In this document: one piece after another, positions 12,425 to 24,017 of the stretch | How positions within the stretch are numbered: the stretch's first letter is position 1 | Layout: every line of letters starts with the position of its first letter | Origin: Amia ocellicauda | Taxonomy: Eukaryota > Chordata > Actinopteri > Amiiformes > Amiidae | DNA: 64,000 nt | NCBI RefSeq assembly: GCF_036373705.1 | Contig: NC_089856.1 | Location: 10,255,001 to 10,319,000, forward strand | Direction of reading: 5' to 3' | The notes under the pieces: generated by a model | The model's input: the letters and a program-made list of their open reading frames with translations, nothing else | Told to the model about the DNA's origin: nothing | Database searches by the model: none | Translations under genes and position numbers: made by a program

Positions 12425-12477
12425 CCCTAGGCCCGTGTAGTGTTTTTGTAATTAACAGCTCTGTTGGAACAAAAACC
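12349..12477. repeat. Two identical 34-bp direct repeats, 95 bp apart
   Basis: Positions 12349-12382 and 12444-12477 are identical by eye (both run from TTTTGTAATTAACAG to GGAACAAAAACC). The first lies in the right part of the MITE at 12232-12424; the second lies just outside it, suggesting a neighbouring partial copy or local duplication. Confidence 0.75.
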
Positions 12478-14573
12478 ATCCAGGCTACTAATCCTGCAGG
12501 GACAAAGTGTTTTCTATTTTTTAGTTCCCCAATTATGTCATTAACCTGTTGTTGTTGTTTTTAAATCAATTTAACATATTCAGTCTCTTGTTTCAAGCTC
12601 TGTTACACCTGATGGCCTGATTCTTTTGATTCAAGCTGCATATCCTATGATATAAATTGTAGCCCAGAGAAAACTGTTACATTCTTGCAAGTAATCAGAT
12701 TAATTGGGAGCAGGGTTAAAACAAACGACAGAAGAGATATCTGATATCTGTCACACATACGGAACGTCCTACTTCAGTGTTTAATGCAGGTCTGACTAAC
12801 ATCTTGGTTTATCTGTTATTATTACTATCCTTGCTTTTTAAAATTATGCTAATTTACCTTTTACAGGGTCAGCTGAGGCACTTCTGTACATCTAATGGTA
12901 CAAACATGTAATCTGTAATAATCTGACATTTCCTACTCCCATCGGTTATACATTCACTAGATGACACGGTCAGCCACTGGTGCCCACACAGATCGTCCTT
13001 CTGTTCAGTCTTTGTTTTATCGTGGTGGTAGAAAAAGCAGAGGGTTCCGACAATCACGTGCTCCCATTTGATTAAAGTCTATAATGGACTTGACAAAAAT
13101 TGAATTTGAACCATAAATAAATACAGCAATACCTTCAGGTGTGTGCTTAATTAAAAAACCTAACAACCAAAAATACATAAATGCCAAATACCCTCTAGCT
13201 GTAATTGCAGAGTGTGTAGTGACTTAAGAGTGCTGAACCCCCATAGGCGGTGCTCACTGTTACTGTGTTGTAAGATTTTTATATTAAAACCTGGTGTTAA
13301 AACAGCAATTAACAGTCATTTAGCCACCCACGTTCCTTCTTAATGTAGTGCCATCCATATAGCAGCTACAAAATATATATCCACTGTACTACCGAAGCAT
13401 TTGTTTGACCAACTGCAAAAAAGAAAAGAAAGAACGGTTGCTGAGAGCATTTTGGGACCATCAGACCACATCACGTTCACAGACATGAATGTTTCACAGC
13501 TGTCAGGACACTTCAGAGGGACAGAACGTGGGCAGGGGTGTGAATGACAGCAGCCACTTTTCCAGGTGCTTGAAAGAGTACACCTGAGGCCCAAGCGATC
13601 CGGTGCGGAGATGCAACAGGAAGTATCCAGTGCGAATGGGAGCTGGACCCTGACAGGCAAGAGTTGGTTGTTGCGGGGACAGCCATTGGTTCATCTAGTG
13701 CAGCCCAATCTCTGGATGTCTTTGGGGGACTCCCAAGTGTGTGTGGTAACTGGTGCACTGAGGAGCAGACCCCTTTTCTTTCTCTCCATACAGGCGATGT
13801 TCAACATCTCTCAAGTTTATTATAGCACCACCTTTGCCCGATAGACTGCTCTAAAATTAGAAACCTGGCATGGTGCTTGACCCAGTAGCTATTCCAGCAA
13901 TTTCAAAATGGGGCGTCTGGGATAGGAGGGGGCGCAGAATGCAAGGGTCTCCTGATGTTGTAAGATTTGCTACAAGATATTCAGTTAAATGTTGATAAGA
14001 ATTCTTTATACTTCAAGATAAAAAAAGGGAATAGTAAAGTACCATTATAGAGTCACAAGAAAAACTAACAAAATAATAAATAAATAACCCTCTAGTCTAC
14101 ATATTAAGAATACAACTTGCTGTGTATGGTATGGTACGATACATTTCAACTAAGAAGGGCTGTCAAGTAAGTTTATGCCAATGTTACTGCTACTCCTGGC
14201 TCCCTCTTGAACAGAAGCACCCACACACATACAGAGAGGTGCCCTGAGGTGGGAGGACAGCAAAGGCCACATAGCCTGCAAACAATGAGGGCAGTAAGCA
14301 GAGATGTCATATTAGCTGGCATAGCATTAAGAAGAGGGCACAGAAGAAATGCTAAAGGTGAAGAGTTGAGTATCAGAGAGAGGAAGCTTGCCAGGCCGGC
14401 GGAGCTCACATTACAGCAGCAGGACTGAGAGTGAGAGGGAGAGAGAGAGAGATCATGCACACAGACAGTTTATTTACAGTGTGCACAGAAGGTCAAACTA
14501 CAGATGTGAATTTAGGTTTGGTTTTGCTAGATTAAGCACATCAGACAGACAAGCATGGTTTAAATGCAAATAA

Positions 14574-14579
14574 TTTATT
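14574..14579 (-). terminator. GPD1 poly(A) signal
   Basis: AATAAA on the minus strand (TTTATT on plus), 579-584 nt downstream of the GPD1 stop codon; the first canonical signal I see. It sets an inferred 3' UTR of about 0.6 kb (about 14560-15157). Confidence 0.55.
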
Positions 14580-15157
14580 TCAAAATTAAAAATCTTAAAT
14601 AGATTTTTGGGATACAATCTTGACACAGGTCACACCTCCTCCACAACAGCAAGGAATACGGCCGGGGCAGCCGCCGTGCCAACTGGGGGATGGACGGGGG
14701 GATGGACAGGGCCTCACTGTTCAGGGGGCCCCCTGTGGTGTCAGGCCTGCTCCCCGTCAGGTCAGGGGATGGGGGCACTGGGACGACAACTCTTTAGAAA
14801 AGGCACTTACAGAACACTTTGCCGGCGCCAGTGAAAAGACAAGGGCGCCAAACTTAGTCTGCACATCACCTGGCTGCTGTTAACACCCAGGGCCAATAGA
14901 TTTCACACCAGTTCACTAAGGACAAAGCTGATTGGCCAACACTGGAGGGAATACGGCACTATAAGGCATGTGATGCCCTATTCCTGCAGCAGGTCAATAC
15001 ACTCTCTCTCCTTTTTTTAGTTTTTAGTTTTGTTGAAAAAAAAAAAAAATTGGCAACGTGAGAACTTTTTAAGATGGCACTCCCTCCCCCCCGCAGTTCA
15101 GAAAAACCCATCACCCCCACTTCCTCCCATCCTTTTCCTGCCAGCGTGGGCAGAGGG

Positions 15158-15254
15158 TTACATGTGCTCAGGGTGGTTCTGCAGACAGCTGATGAACTCG
15201 GTAACGGGATGTCCTTTGTAGCAGATCTGGTAAACAGCATTGAAAAGGGGGAAC
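15158..15254 (-). CDS. GPD1: GPD1 exon 8 (3' coding end)
   Basis: 97 nt: completes K, then [20 protein letters not shown] and the universal end CLQNHPEHM, with TAA at 15160-15158. Acceptor CCCAG. Confidence 0.95.
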
Positions 15255-18200
15255 CTGGGGAAGGGGAGGTGGGGGAGAACAGGGTTAAGGGTAGTGAAGG
15301 AAAGGAAGTGTCTGTGAATATAGGGAGAGGGGAGGGGGTGGCAGGACAAGGATAACCCAAAATTCACAAACCCTGGGAAAGCGATACAGCGCTCTGCTAC
15401 TGCACTGCAGGAGGGCTCGGACCCAACCACACTGACCCACTGGAGACATGGACTTTTCCAGTATCCACCTGTGTCTGGGACTTAGGTAATGGCTGATTCC
15501 TCAGGGGGTCTGTAAATCCTTAACGACTACCATGGGAAAAGCTTGAGATGATAATCTAGATGGTGATGAATGTGATGATGCATCCGAGCTCTTAATAGCT
15601 TAACTGAGTTTGCTACACAGGACTGATTTAACCACATTTTCCATTTCCTCAAGGCCCAGATTGCAAGGCCTGGACTTGTAAAGCCCTAGTCTAGAGAAGG
15701 GGGAGTAGCATGAGACATGTAGGTGGTGGGTAGAGAGAAATAGCCACTTAATCCTCCAGTGAGGTTTCAGTAGGGAGGTTAACAGATGCTCTTCACAGTA
15801 TGTTTTTCTTTAGTTTCCCCACCCCACCCCCATCAAAATGGAACTGGCACTTACTTGTCCACTATTTTCTTGAGACTGAGGATGCGATTGACTTCAGCGG
15901 AGGTCTGGGGACCCTGGAGCTTCTGGCCATTCAGCATTTCCTTCTCTAGCTCCTCAATAGACTGGCAAAGGGAAAGAGGAGAGTTACATCAGGCTGCAAA
16001 AGGCCTGTCTTTTATGATCTACTGAAGATTTGTAGTAAGTCTAATAAGGACTCTAAGGAAGGAAGACTTTGGCTACTTCATTGAACACCCACAAGGGGCG
16101 GGGGGATATATGGAGGGTGTATATTTACCTGACTATTCCATGTTTGGGGTGAGAATTGTAATAACAGATAAAAGAGCTGTCAGTGTACACAAAAGACACA
16201 TTTACAGCACTAAAAAAGTACAAAAGAGAAAGAGAAGCTGGAGGGAAAACTGACAAACTGACTACAAAAAGCAAAAAAACACAATTTCAGCACTTGGTGG
16301 TGACATTATGTTTTGTTTGTCACCCCGATGAAGAAGCAGCGCTGTTGAAGAATAGACCCGTTACACGTGATCGCTGCATCAGTCCACCTTCTCTTAATTA
16401 ATATCTATTAAACAAAGGTGGAGAAAGTGTTATAATTATTCTATACGTTATCTGTCCACCTTGTTGATACAGGTTGGTTTTGCTGCCGCTTCTTGATGAC
16501 ATCACTGTTGTGCTCTCGATGGCGTTGACTGACTGGGTTCACAACAGTTAATTAGAGGAATCCCCAGTCAAAGAGGCACAATAAGGCTTTAAAAAACAAA
16601 AACAAATGGCACCTGAAGTCAGCATGGGAAGTTATGAATGCTGGGAAGTTTTGTATCCCAAACCAGCCCACCCCCCATCTCAGCTCACCTTGCCTGTTCT
16701 AGCAAAGGCCTCGGCCACTTTACGGTTGCGGCCGCCGTAGCAGGTGGTGATGAGGTCGGCCACCCCACAGCTCTCCAGGAAGGTGGCAGAGGACACGGGG
16801 CCAGCCTTGCAGAACAACTTGGCGAAGGCAATCATCTCCATCAGGCCCAGCCGGATCACTGCTGCCTTGGTGTTGTCTCCGAAGCCCAGGCCATCGCAGA
16901 AACCCGCCCCCACCGCCACCACATTCTGCACAGACAAGAAGGGAGGAAATTGATTAATCCAGTCTCAAGCCTGACGTGTTTGGATATCTGCCACCTGTTT
17001 ACCCAGAATGCACAATAATGGGAGCTAGAATTCCTGGAATGCTGTGCAAGGGGGCTCTGTTGAGGGAAGGACACCCACCTTGAGGGCACCGCAGATCTCC
17101 ACCACATCGGCCTCCTCCACCACTGTGATGCGAAAGTTGGGGGTTTGCATGAGCTCCTTCAGCAAAGCTCCTTGTTCCTTGTTCTTGCAGCCTACAAACA
17201 TGGACAGTATTACATTAGACACAATTGCCTTGCCTCTGCTGTTCTCATATAACCCTCTGTGTTTACTTCCCAGTGCTGCTGCATCACAAGCAAGCTGAAC
17301 GTGTAGCAAGATACGGAGCAGTGACCTCCAGCCCAGGTCCCAGAATCGGTGGATAAAGATCACACAAGCTTGCAAGAACTGTTTGAATGAAAAACCATAA
17401 ACTCTGTGGCTATGCAGAGCCAGGGCTGCAGACACTGGATACACAAGCATTCCTTCTGGCTGATTTTAAAGTTTACTTTAAAATAAATGAAGATGCATAA
17501 CAGGTTTCAGAAGCACACATTTAAAAAGGACTTATTTGTGCTCAGCAAAAAAAAGAAAGAGTCTTACCAATGGTCGTCTCGCAGAATTTTTCATCTGCCA
17601 CCTCATTGGCGATGTTGGCGCCCATCAACACACTCATGTTAATTCCCAGCTTCTCACGGATAATATCAGAGATAAGCTTCAGCCCATCGGGACCCTCGTC
17701 CACACCCTGCAGGCAAAGACCACCCTCTTTAGGAACTAGCACAGCTTCGCAACAGCCATCCATTTTCAAAAACTGCTTCATCCAGTACAGGGTTTGGGTG
17801 AGCCAGAGACACGGCAGACACAGGGCACCAGGCAGGGTAGCATTGCTATATTGTGGTGATTATTACCATTATCTTGATGAAGCCATTTAGCAAATGCCTT
17901 TGTGTGTGACTTAAAAAACAGTAAGATATAACGTTCTACATGCACAGGATATTACAAGGGGTATCAACATCAACATAAACATTCAGCTACACATTCAAAT
18001 GAAGGACACACTCCTGCCAGTCGAAGCTCACCAATCCCTGTGGTTTGGGTAACTGTGTTACATAACCGGCCCGTGTCTACACCTCTCCTGTCCCACCTTG
18101 ATGAGGGAGATCCCAATAGCATCCTTCTTGATCTTGCCTTTCAGAGTGTCGCACAGTTTGCTGATGAACTGGTGAGGAATCACGAACACCAGGATGTCCG

Positions 18201-21200
18201 CATCTGCAGCCGAGTCCAGCACATCCGGAATGGCCACCTACAGGAACCAGGTGAGCAAAGTGACAGGCATCACGGACTCGGACTGTCAGGAGGCCAGCTG
18301 TCATGCTTATTCATCCTTTAAGTGTTCATCTACACGTGGCAGTTGGTGTTTCAATCTGCTGCCCACAGTCTTGTGCTTTCTAAAAAGACATCATTCTGGC
18401 AAACGTGAAGCACATTGAAAATTCTCTCTTTTTAATTTTAAATCGAAAGCAATCTGGGTATTATCAACACAGCAGGACCAGGTTCATTTGGGTTTACATG
18501 TGGGTGTAAAAGTTTTTAACAAGACAACGACTGACCAGTAATTAGACCATTCGTTTTAAAAAGCACAAGACTATGCATAGCGGAGCCCTGTCGGTGTTAT
18601 TTGAGAAGTGCAATGCATTCAGTCCATGTGTGTTTAAAGCACTATTAATCAGCACAGCTGGCCGCCAGGCTCTTGGACTCATCCCCGCTTTGCAGTTAGG
18701 ACTGGGGCGATATTGTATCTAAAACAGCACAATCCCAGATACTGTCAAAAGCATGCAGAAAATCAATGACTCGAATAGGACTGAGCATGGCTTTCAGCAA
18801 CGTGCCCCATATTTTATGAAACAGCAAGCAAGGCAAAGGTGGCTCTGTCTTGGTAGTTTGCACATAATGATTAATAGGACCCATTTCTCTCATGATACAG
18901 ACTCTGAACTGTCGGGGGGGTGTGGGGGCACAGAGGGCACATGGGGGAAGTAAACAAACTCTTTAACCTTGAAGACCTAATTCAAATAGTTGACTGATTG
19001 TTTGCAGTGAAAACGCATGTTAATCTCCATACTTTTCACTTCCAAATCGATCGTTTTCAGTTTAATTCATGCTTTTCCCAATGCATGAAATAATGCCAGG
19101 GGGGAGTAACTTCCATCTCAGAGCTGATCCTTCCACACGCGAATGTGCCTGCTCTGAGTTTTCATACAGGATATTGCATCTTCTTGAAGGAAGATATGGC
19201 GAAATTCTGGGACCATTCTGGGAGGGAACTGCCTCCTGACTCTGTGCTTAATAAAATATTCAAAATGGGGGTTTGAGATACAGACCAGTCAAACCCTAAG
19301 GGGCCCAGTGTGATGTATGCGCCACAAATAGTTAACTTGACAAAGCAAAAACACATCACGCTGTAGCAGGTCTCTGTATATGATGTATGTATCATTCTGG
19401 GTTCCTAAGATATAAGGACATCCATTTTCCTTAAGCACCTGGTGAATGAAGAGACCTGTTATACTGAAAGCCATCATGTGCTTGTGGAGTGCCGGAAAGG
19501 ATTGTGTAGAGCCATGGCAGTAGCCGGCCCTGCACTCACCACATTTGTGGGCAGCTTGTGTCCGGGCAGGTATTTCACATTCTCGTGCTCTGTGTTGATG
19601 ATCTCGGTCAGCTTGCGGCCGCTGACCATCTCCTCGAAGACCCACATGTTGACTGTGGTGTCGAACTTCTCCAGCGCTGCCGTGTTCACGCCCACTATCT
19701 TGGCGATGGCCGAGCCCCTGAGCGGAGACGGCCAGTCAGTTACAGAGCCCCAATCCTCACTAACCCTCTCCCAGCATCGCCAAGTCCAATGAGATACAAG
19801 CAGTGCCTTTTAAAGCAAGGGTTCACCCTTCAGTTCAAGGGTTATTACTACTGTCATTGTTGTGCATGTGAGTGGAACAGGTGTGTGGATTTCACTGAAT
19901 GCCTGATGACAGGCAGATGGCAATTAAATGAACTAAATAAGTGAATAATGCAAGTGATGCACATTTCCATTCCCATTGATCAATCAGCAAAGGCACACCT
20001 GCAACTGTTTATCTCCTATTAAGAGTCAAAATAAGGACCTCTAAATTATAATAAGGCCAAAAAAAGAAGCACAATGGGGAGTTTGGAATAAATAAATACA
20101 GCGACTTTATTAAAACAGTTTATTTTAAGCTGACTTAATTCCAAGACCTACAACAGTATTAATGGACACCAAACAAACACGATGGGTCGAATGGCCTTCA
20201 GTCATTTGTAAACGTTCTTATGGTCTTATGTTATTATGTTCTAACATTAGCCATTCTAAAAACACTAAAATTAGGAAGAGTCCTCATCTGCAGCCTTCAA
20301 AGGATTATGGGATCAGGTTTCACAACAACAATTCACAACCAGCTCCTGTAGGTGCCAAGTCAGAGCAACTTAACCCTATGCTGTCTGCACCACTTTAACA
20401 TGTACAGAGACCTTTAAAAACCTGCTGGGCTGCAAGGCTACAAGAGCTGAGGGACGCTGTAATAAACTATATACAGCCAGCCAGAGTTCAGGTTTCACAC
20501 TGCCGTTATGTAACAGGGCAAAGTATCGGGCTGCTTGCTGCTGCTGGCAACTTTTACCCTGCTCAAGATAAAGCTGCAATTATAAACAATTACATGCAAT
20601 TATTTCAGATAATTCTTGGCAACCCCTTAAAACAGGAGGCTAAGAGATGCAAGATCTCAGGATGGTAGGTGTATTACTGTCTAGTCTAGAGAGAAGCATC
20701 AAAAGTGTGTAAGAGCAACACCGTCTCGCACAAATAAGCCAAGATTTTGAACTATGCCTCACAGTATAGTCAGAAAAAAAATATTAAAAATGCTGCCCAA
20801 AAAGATATCAGTTTTATCAGACTGGCATAAGAGAAAGGTCAGGGATCCAGGTCTCAGCCCCTCCAGGAACATCCCACCTCTCTCAACGCTTAGTTTCTTA
20901 ACATTTGACAGCCTTGTAATGGTTCCAAGATGGCTGTGAGAGGAGCAGCACTATATTGAAGGTAAGGCTGCTACGGGAAGACATAGTGATGTCAAAGATG
21001 GTCTGGCCGACACAACACATGCACAGCACTGGAGAGAGAGAGAGAGACAGCGACTCAAGACAAGAGGCAGCCCAGTGCTCACACCCCTCCCCCATCACTA
21101 CAGTGTACAGCGTCACTTTGAAACAAGTTTTGACATACAACAAGGTATGACTTTGGAAAAATCAAACTGAACTGCTATACTGAACAGATAATGCCAGCCT

Positions 21201-23326
21201 GCTGCCATGGGAACGCTGTCCATTCAGTTCATTTAATATCAACAGGGCTATTAGGGAAACGGATCACGGCAACCAGTAACTGAAAGCTTTACACAGAGCA
21301 GACTAGGGCTCTCTCGCAATAATAAACTCAATCAGCTCAATCTGGACAACTCCTCTACCAACTGGACTCAGGCTGCAATTCAACTCCCATGTGATAACAG
21401 TTTATGGAGCAGAACCCAGATCAGAACAGTGTGTTTTAGTGTCACCCCCCTGCTGCCTGAACCTTTTAGCAAGCAACACATACACAGACAAAACAGACAG
21501 TCAGGCTTCAGCATTGTGTTGAGGTCTTTAAAAGAGGCCCATGGTGTGAAGCTAACTTGGAAAGCCAATTTGCTTTTGTAATTTAATACCCAACTGAGCA
21601 AAAAGGGCATTGATACCCTTCATTAAGGCTTGAAATAAAAGGGCAGTTTTGTATGAAGCACTAATCTTCTTTCCATATTAAGTGCCCCAGGCTGAAAAGA
21701 AAAACAGTATTAAGTCCAGAGTTTTGCAGACTCCTTGTGTTTGGTTTTATTTTCCCCCAGTCATGCCTCATTGTAAATCAAGACTTATTTTAAAGTTAGT
21801 GGTGGGGGGATTTGGCTGCCTATTCTCTTGAGTTGCTGTCTCTTGCTCTCTCTCCCTCTCTAGTGCGTGCAGTGCGTGTGTTGTGGCAGCCGGACCATTT
21901 TTGAAAGTTTTAAAAATGTAAATCAAGAGGTGGCAGATGTCATCAACAGACCGATGGGATAAAGTACAAAACCGGCCCGCTTGCGTGTGATGTATGATAT
22001 TAAGACTTCTAGCTTTATTGAAACACAGAATACACACATACTTCATGGAAGACATGACACTGTATCCTGGTATCTATAACAAATACTTTTCATAGACTTC
22101 AAAAGCATTAAATTGTGCTCATTGCATATGAATCCCCAACCACCCGTGTTATGATTTGGAGTTAACAACCTAGTGTAAAAGCTGTCAAACTGGACACCCT
22201 TGGAATCAACAACATGCTTGTGGATTGACAACTAAATGTAAAAATACAATCCGATTCATTCAGTGTGACTCTCCAAGCAGGACTGAAGAAAAAACACAAC
22301 AACCACTGCTACTGTTCACAACAGATGTGGTCACTGTGGGCTGTATCATGAGCGCATCCTTGCCACATGATTTCAGTAATAAGACCCTTTCCCATAATAT
22401 GGCGTTTGTGCTTCTGGAGACAATCGACGATTGTTTCAGGAGCCAGGACTGTGGAGAATACATGCATACTGCCTGCTTCACAAATTGCAATGAACACTTA
22501 TTTAGAAAGACTTCATAAAATAAATATATAAATGCATGCATCGCACTATGGATTCCTAAACTATGCGAGTCTTATGTATGCTTAATTGCGCCTTGCTAAT
22601 CGTCCTCATACAAATATTTGCTTCTGTCAATGATTAGGGACCAATGATTTTAGCCAGTGACCTTTAAGTTGAAGCTTGGGGTTTAAACACACACACACAC
22701 ATATATATATAAAGCCTATACGAATAATAATAGTAATCCGTTTGCAGGGGAAAGTGTTATTCATCTTGCACAATGCGAATATCAAGCGCAGACGAATTGT
22801 ACACATACAACATCTGGTATTTTAGCTACTATGAAGAGACTGGGGATTATATTAGATTTTAATTGTGCAGCTCATGGCACCACAGCAGTAACCCGGAGTC
22901 TGCAATGCTGCATTCTGGGACATATCTAGCTTGTTATTGGTATGAATTCAAAAGCACCATCCCGGTGGTCGAATTAGGGTGCCGTGTATAATAGTAGTGG
23001 ACTTTATTGCACCTGTTGGACTTGCACGCACTGAACTGGTCCCTGGACGCGAGGTTTTTTAAAACCCCGAGGCTGTAGAAACTCAGTACACCGCCCTGCA
23101 ACACACAGACAGATGACAGGCTCGGCCAGACTCGGACATACTGACAACGCACTTCATTTGTGCTCCCCATGCAGTGCTACACAGCCGGAGAAAACAGGAC
23201 ACCTGCTGTACAGTCTCGCTAAATGAAAACCTGACTGTACCATCATAAGGAAAACAAATGATTAGCTCACACCGCTGCTTACCAGTTGCCGGAGCCGATA
23301 ATACAGACTTTTTTGGGCGCTGCCAT
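15158..23326 (-). CDS. GPD1: GPD1, glycerol-3-phosphate dehydrogenase (NAD+), cytosolic; complete, 8 exons
   Basis: The enzyme interconverts dihydroxyacetone phosphate plus NADH and sn-glycerol 3-phosphate plus NAD+, linking glycolysis to glycerolipid synthesis and the glycerol-phosphate shuttle; it works as a cytosolic homodimer. Exons (minus): 23326-23283, 19717-19540, 18237-18097, 17706-17568, 17191-17079, 16925-16689, 15961-15855, 15254-15158. They total 1056 nt, 351 aa, against 349 in human. The Rossmann motif G11-S-G13-N-W-G16 spans the exon 1/2 junction. Residues equivalent to the human active site are K121, K205, D262, T266 and R271; the end reads CLQNHPEHM. Extra residues versus human are one near the N-terminus and one in FCKAGPVSS (about 245-246). 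All introns are [16 protein letters not shown] and FCETTIGCK fit GPD1; GPD1L is the alternative, disfavoured by the SMARCD1/CERS5 neighbours. Confidence 0.96.
15855..15961 (-). CDS. GPD1: GPD1 exon 7
   Basis: 107 nt, 35 codons plus AA of a lysine. [18 protein letters not shown] is well conserved, followed by the more variable [18 protein letters not shown]. Donor GTAAGT. Confidence 0.93.
16689..16925 (-). CDS. GPD1: GPD1 exon 6 (catalytic domain)
   Basis: 237 nt, 79 codons (206-284), the most conserved exon. It carries [21 protein letters not shown]262 and T266 in VADLITT, and R271 in GGRNRK. One residue longer than human at FCKAGPVSS. Acceptor CAG, donor GTGAGC. Confidence 0.96.
17079..17191 (-). 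CDS. GPD1: GPD1 exon 5
   Basis: 113 nt, two bases plus 37 codons: [19 protein letters not shown], then EICGALK ending in K205 of the active site. Acceptor TAG, donor GTGGGT. Confidence 0.95.
17568..17706 (-). CDS. GPD1: GPD1 exon 4
   Basis: 139 nt, 46 codons plus one base. It encodes [16 protein letters not shown], then [17 protein letters not shown] and CETTI. Donor GTAAGA. Confidence 0.95.
18097..18237 (-). CDS. GPD1: GPD1 exon 3
   Basis: 141 nt, 47 whole codons (75-121): [18 protein letters not shown], then VIPHQFI, ending GISLIK with catalytic-site lysine K121. Acceptor TAG, donor GTGGGA. Confidence 0.94.
18238..19539. other. GPD1 intron 2
   Basis: 1302 bp with no recognised element; plain intron sequence. 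Confidence 0.6.
19540..19717 (-). CDS. GPD1: GPD1 exon 2
   Basis: 178 nt, acceptor CTCAG, donor GTGAGT. It completes W15 and G16, and encodes residues to V74, including MWVFEE and the conserved [12 protein letters not shown]. Confidence 0.95.
19718..23282. other. GPD1 intron 1
   Basis: 3565 bp. It holds an inverted short copy of the interspersed repeat (20157-20242) and a short CA/TA microsatellite near 22689-22711. Otherwise no feature recognised. Confidence 0.6.
20157..20242 (-). mobile_element. Interspersed LINE/SINE-like repeat, copy 2, inverted
   Basis: On the minus strand it reads CATAAGAACGTTTACAAATG, then GGCCATTCGACCCATCG and TGGTGTCCATTAAT, matching the first 65 or so bases of 11272-11480 with substitutions. 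Truncated relative to that copy. Confidence 0.6.
23283..23326 (-). CDS. GPD1: GPD1 exon 1 (coding part)
   Basis: 44 nt: 14 codons plus TG of W15. It encodes [14 protein letters not shown], the first beta strand and glycine loop of the NAD fold. Donor CTG then GTAAGC. Confidence 0.95.
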
Positions 23327-23339
23327 GGTGGCTGTGACC

Positions 23340-23482
23340 TTCGGGGGTGCGGCGGACCGTCGGTGCTGAGCGGCGGCTCTGCGCTCCCCCGTTATTTATG
23401 TCCCGCACGTGGCGCACAATGACGTCATCACGTCTGATTGGCTGCACAGACCGCACAAAGACGCCCCCTTGCGCCCGATTGG
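23340..23482 (-). promoter_or_regulatory. GPD1 core and proximal promoter
   Basis: Reading toward the gene on the minus strand: CCAAT boxes at 23482-23478 and 23441-23437, a full palindromic [11 protein letters not shown] at 23420-23427, an E-box CACGTG at 23406-23411, and a TATA-like ATAAATA at about 23398-23392. A TATA box there puts transcription start near 23365, leaving a 5' UTR of about 40 nt. CRE and E-box sites fit known cAMP and carbohydrate-responsive control of GPD1; binding is inferred. Confidence 0.7.
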
Positions 23483-24011
23483 CTCAACCGGGACAATGTA
23501 GAATGATTTACTCCCGCCTCCTGTCGTGGTATTTGATCTTTAACCCAGTCAATTAAAGCGATAGGACTCGTATTAGAGATAATTAAGCCCTCTCCCACTC
23601 GTTTCAACACTGTGCTTCCTTGCCTCCTCCATACATGAACTGTTAAAAGAGGATCGTTCAGTACAGTGCATTGATTACAACAAGGGGAATCCAGTGGACT
23701 TTCAGAGTACTGGGAAGGTCTTCTTAAACCAGAACACAGGATATTCAATGCACTTGCAGCAGACAAACTATTGTGGTTTTTTGGGACCGAGAAGGTAAGT
23801 CACTGAAAAATTCTAATTCTCCTGGGGTTCCGTTTCTCCAGCCGCATCCCAGATCTGTGACTGTAATCGTGAATGTACTGAGCTCTACTGAGTGAATAAG
23901 CGTGGGATCGCCTTTAATGCATACACAGCGGTTAGTGTGATCCAGACAAATAAAATATAAAGTAATATGGCGTTAAAATACAACACAACCCATTTAAACT
24001 TGTGTAAGCTC
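23483..24011. other. GPD1-SMARCD1 intergenic spacer
   Basis: About 0.5 kb between the GPD1 promoter and the inferred SMARCD1 poly(A) site. No gene or repeat recognised. Confidence 0.5.
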
Positions 24012-24017
24012 TTTATT
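24012..24017 (-). terminator. Probable SMARCD1 poly(A) signal
   Basis: AATAAA on the minus strand, about 2.26 kb past the SMARCD1 stop codon and before the GPD1 promoter. Nearer variants could also be used. Confidence 0.45.

Larger units (their letters stand above)
10021..14573. other. CERS5-GPD1 intergenic spacer
   Basis: No gene recognised on either strand. It holds an AT dinucleotide patch (10918-10931), an interspersed repeat (11272-11480), a MITE-like element (11792-12090), a hAT-like MITE (12232-12424) followed by a partial duplicate, and a short GA tract near 14433-14452. I looked specifically for the small COX14 gene, which sits between GPD1 and CERS5 in human, and did not find its LLTVYGGYLC-like core. 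Confidence 0.6.
15255..18096. other. GPD1 introns 3-7
   Basis: Five short introns of about 150-730 bp between exons 3 and 8. Apart from G/A-rich stretches in intron 7 and A-rich patches in intron 6, I see no repeat, RNA gene or nested gene. Confidence 0.6.

Noticed and set aside
13340..13844. Overlapping ORFs on both strands resembling a retro-copy
   Set aside because: No consistent frame or recognisable protein; left unannotated.
10021..14573. COX14 between CERS5 and GPD1
   Set aside because: Expected from human synteny, but no reading frame with its small conserved core was found by eye on either strand; a degenerate copy cannot be excluded without tblastn.
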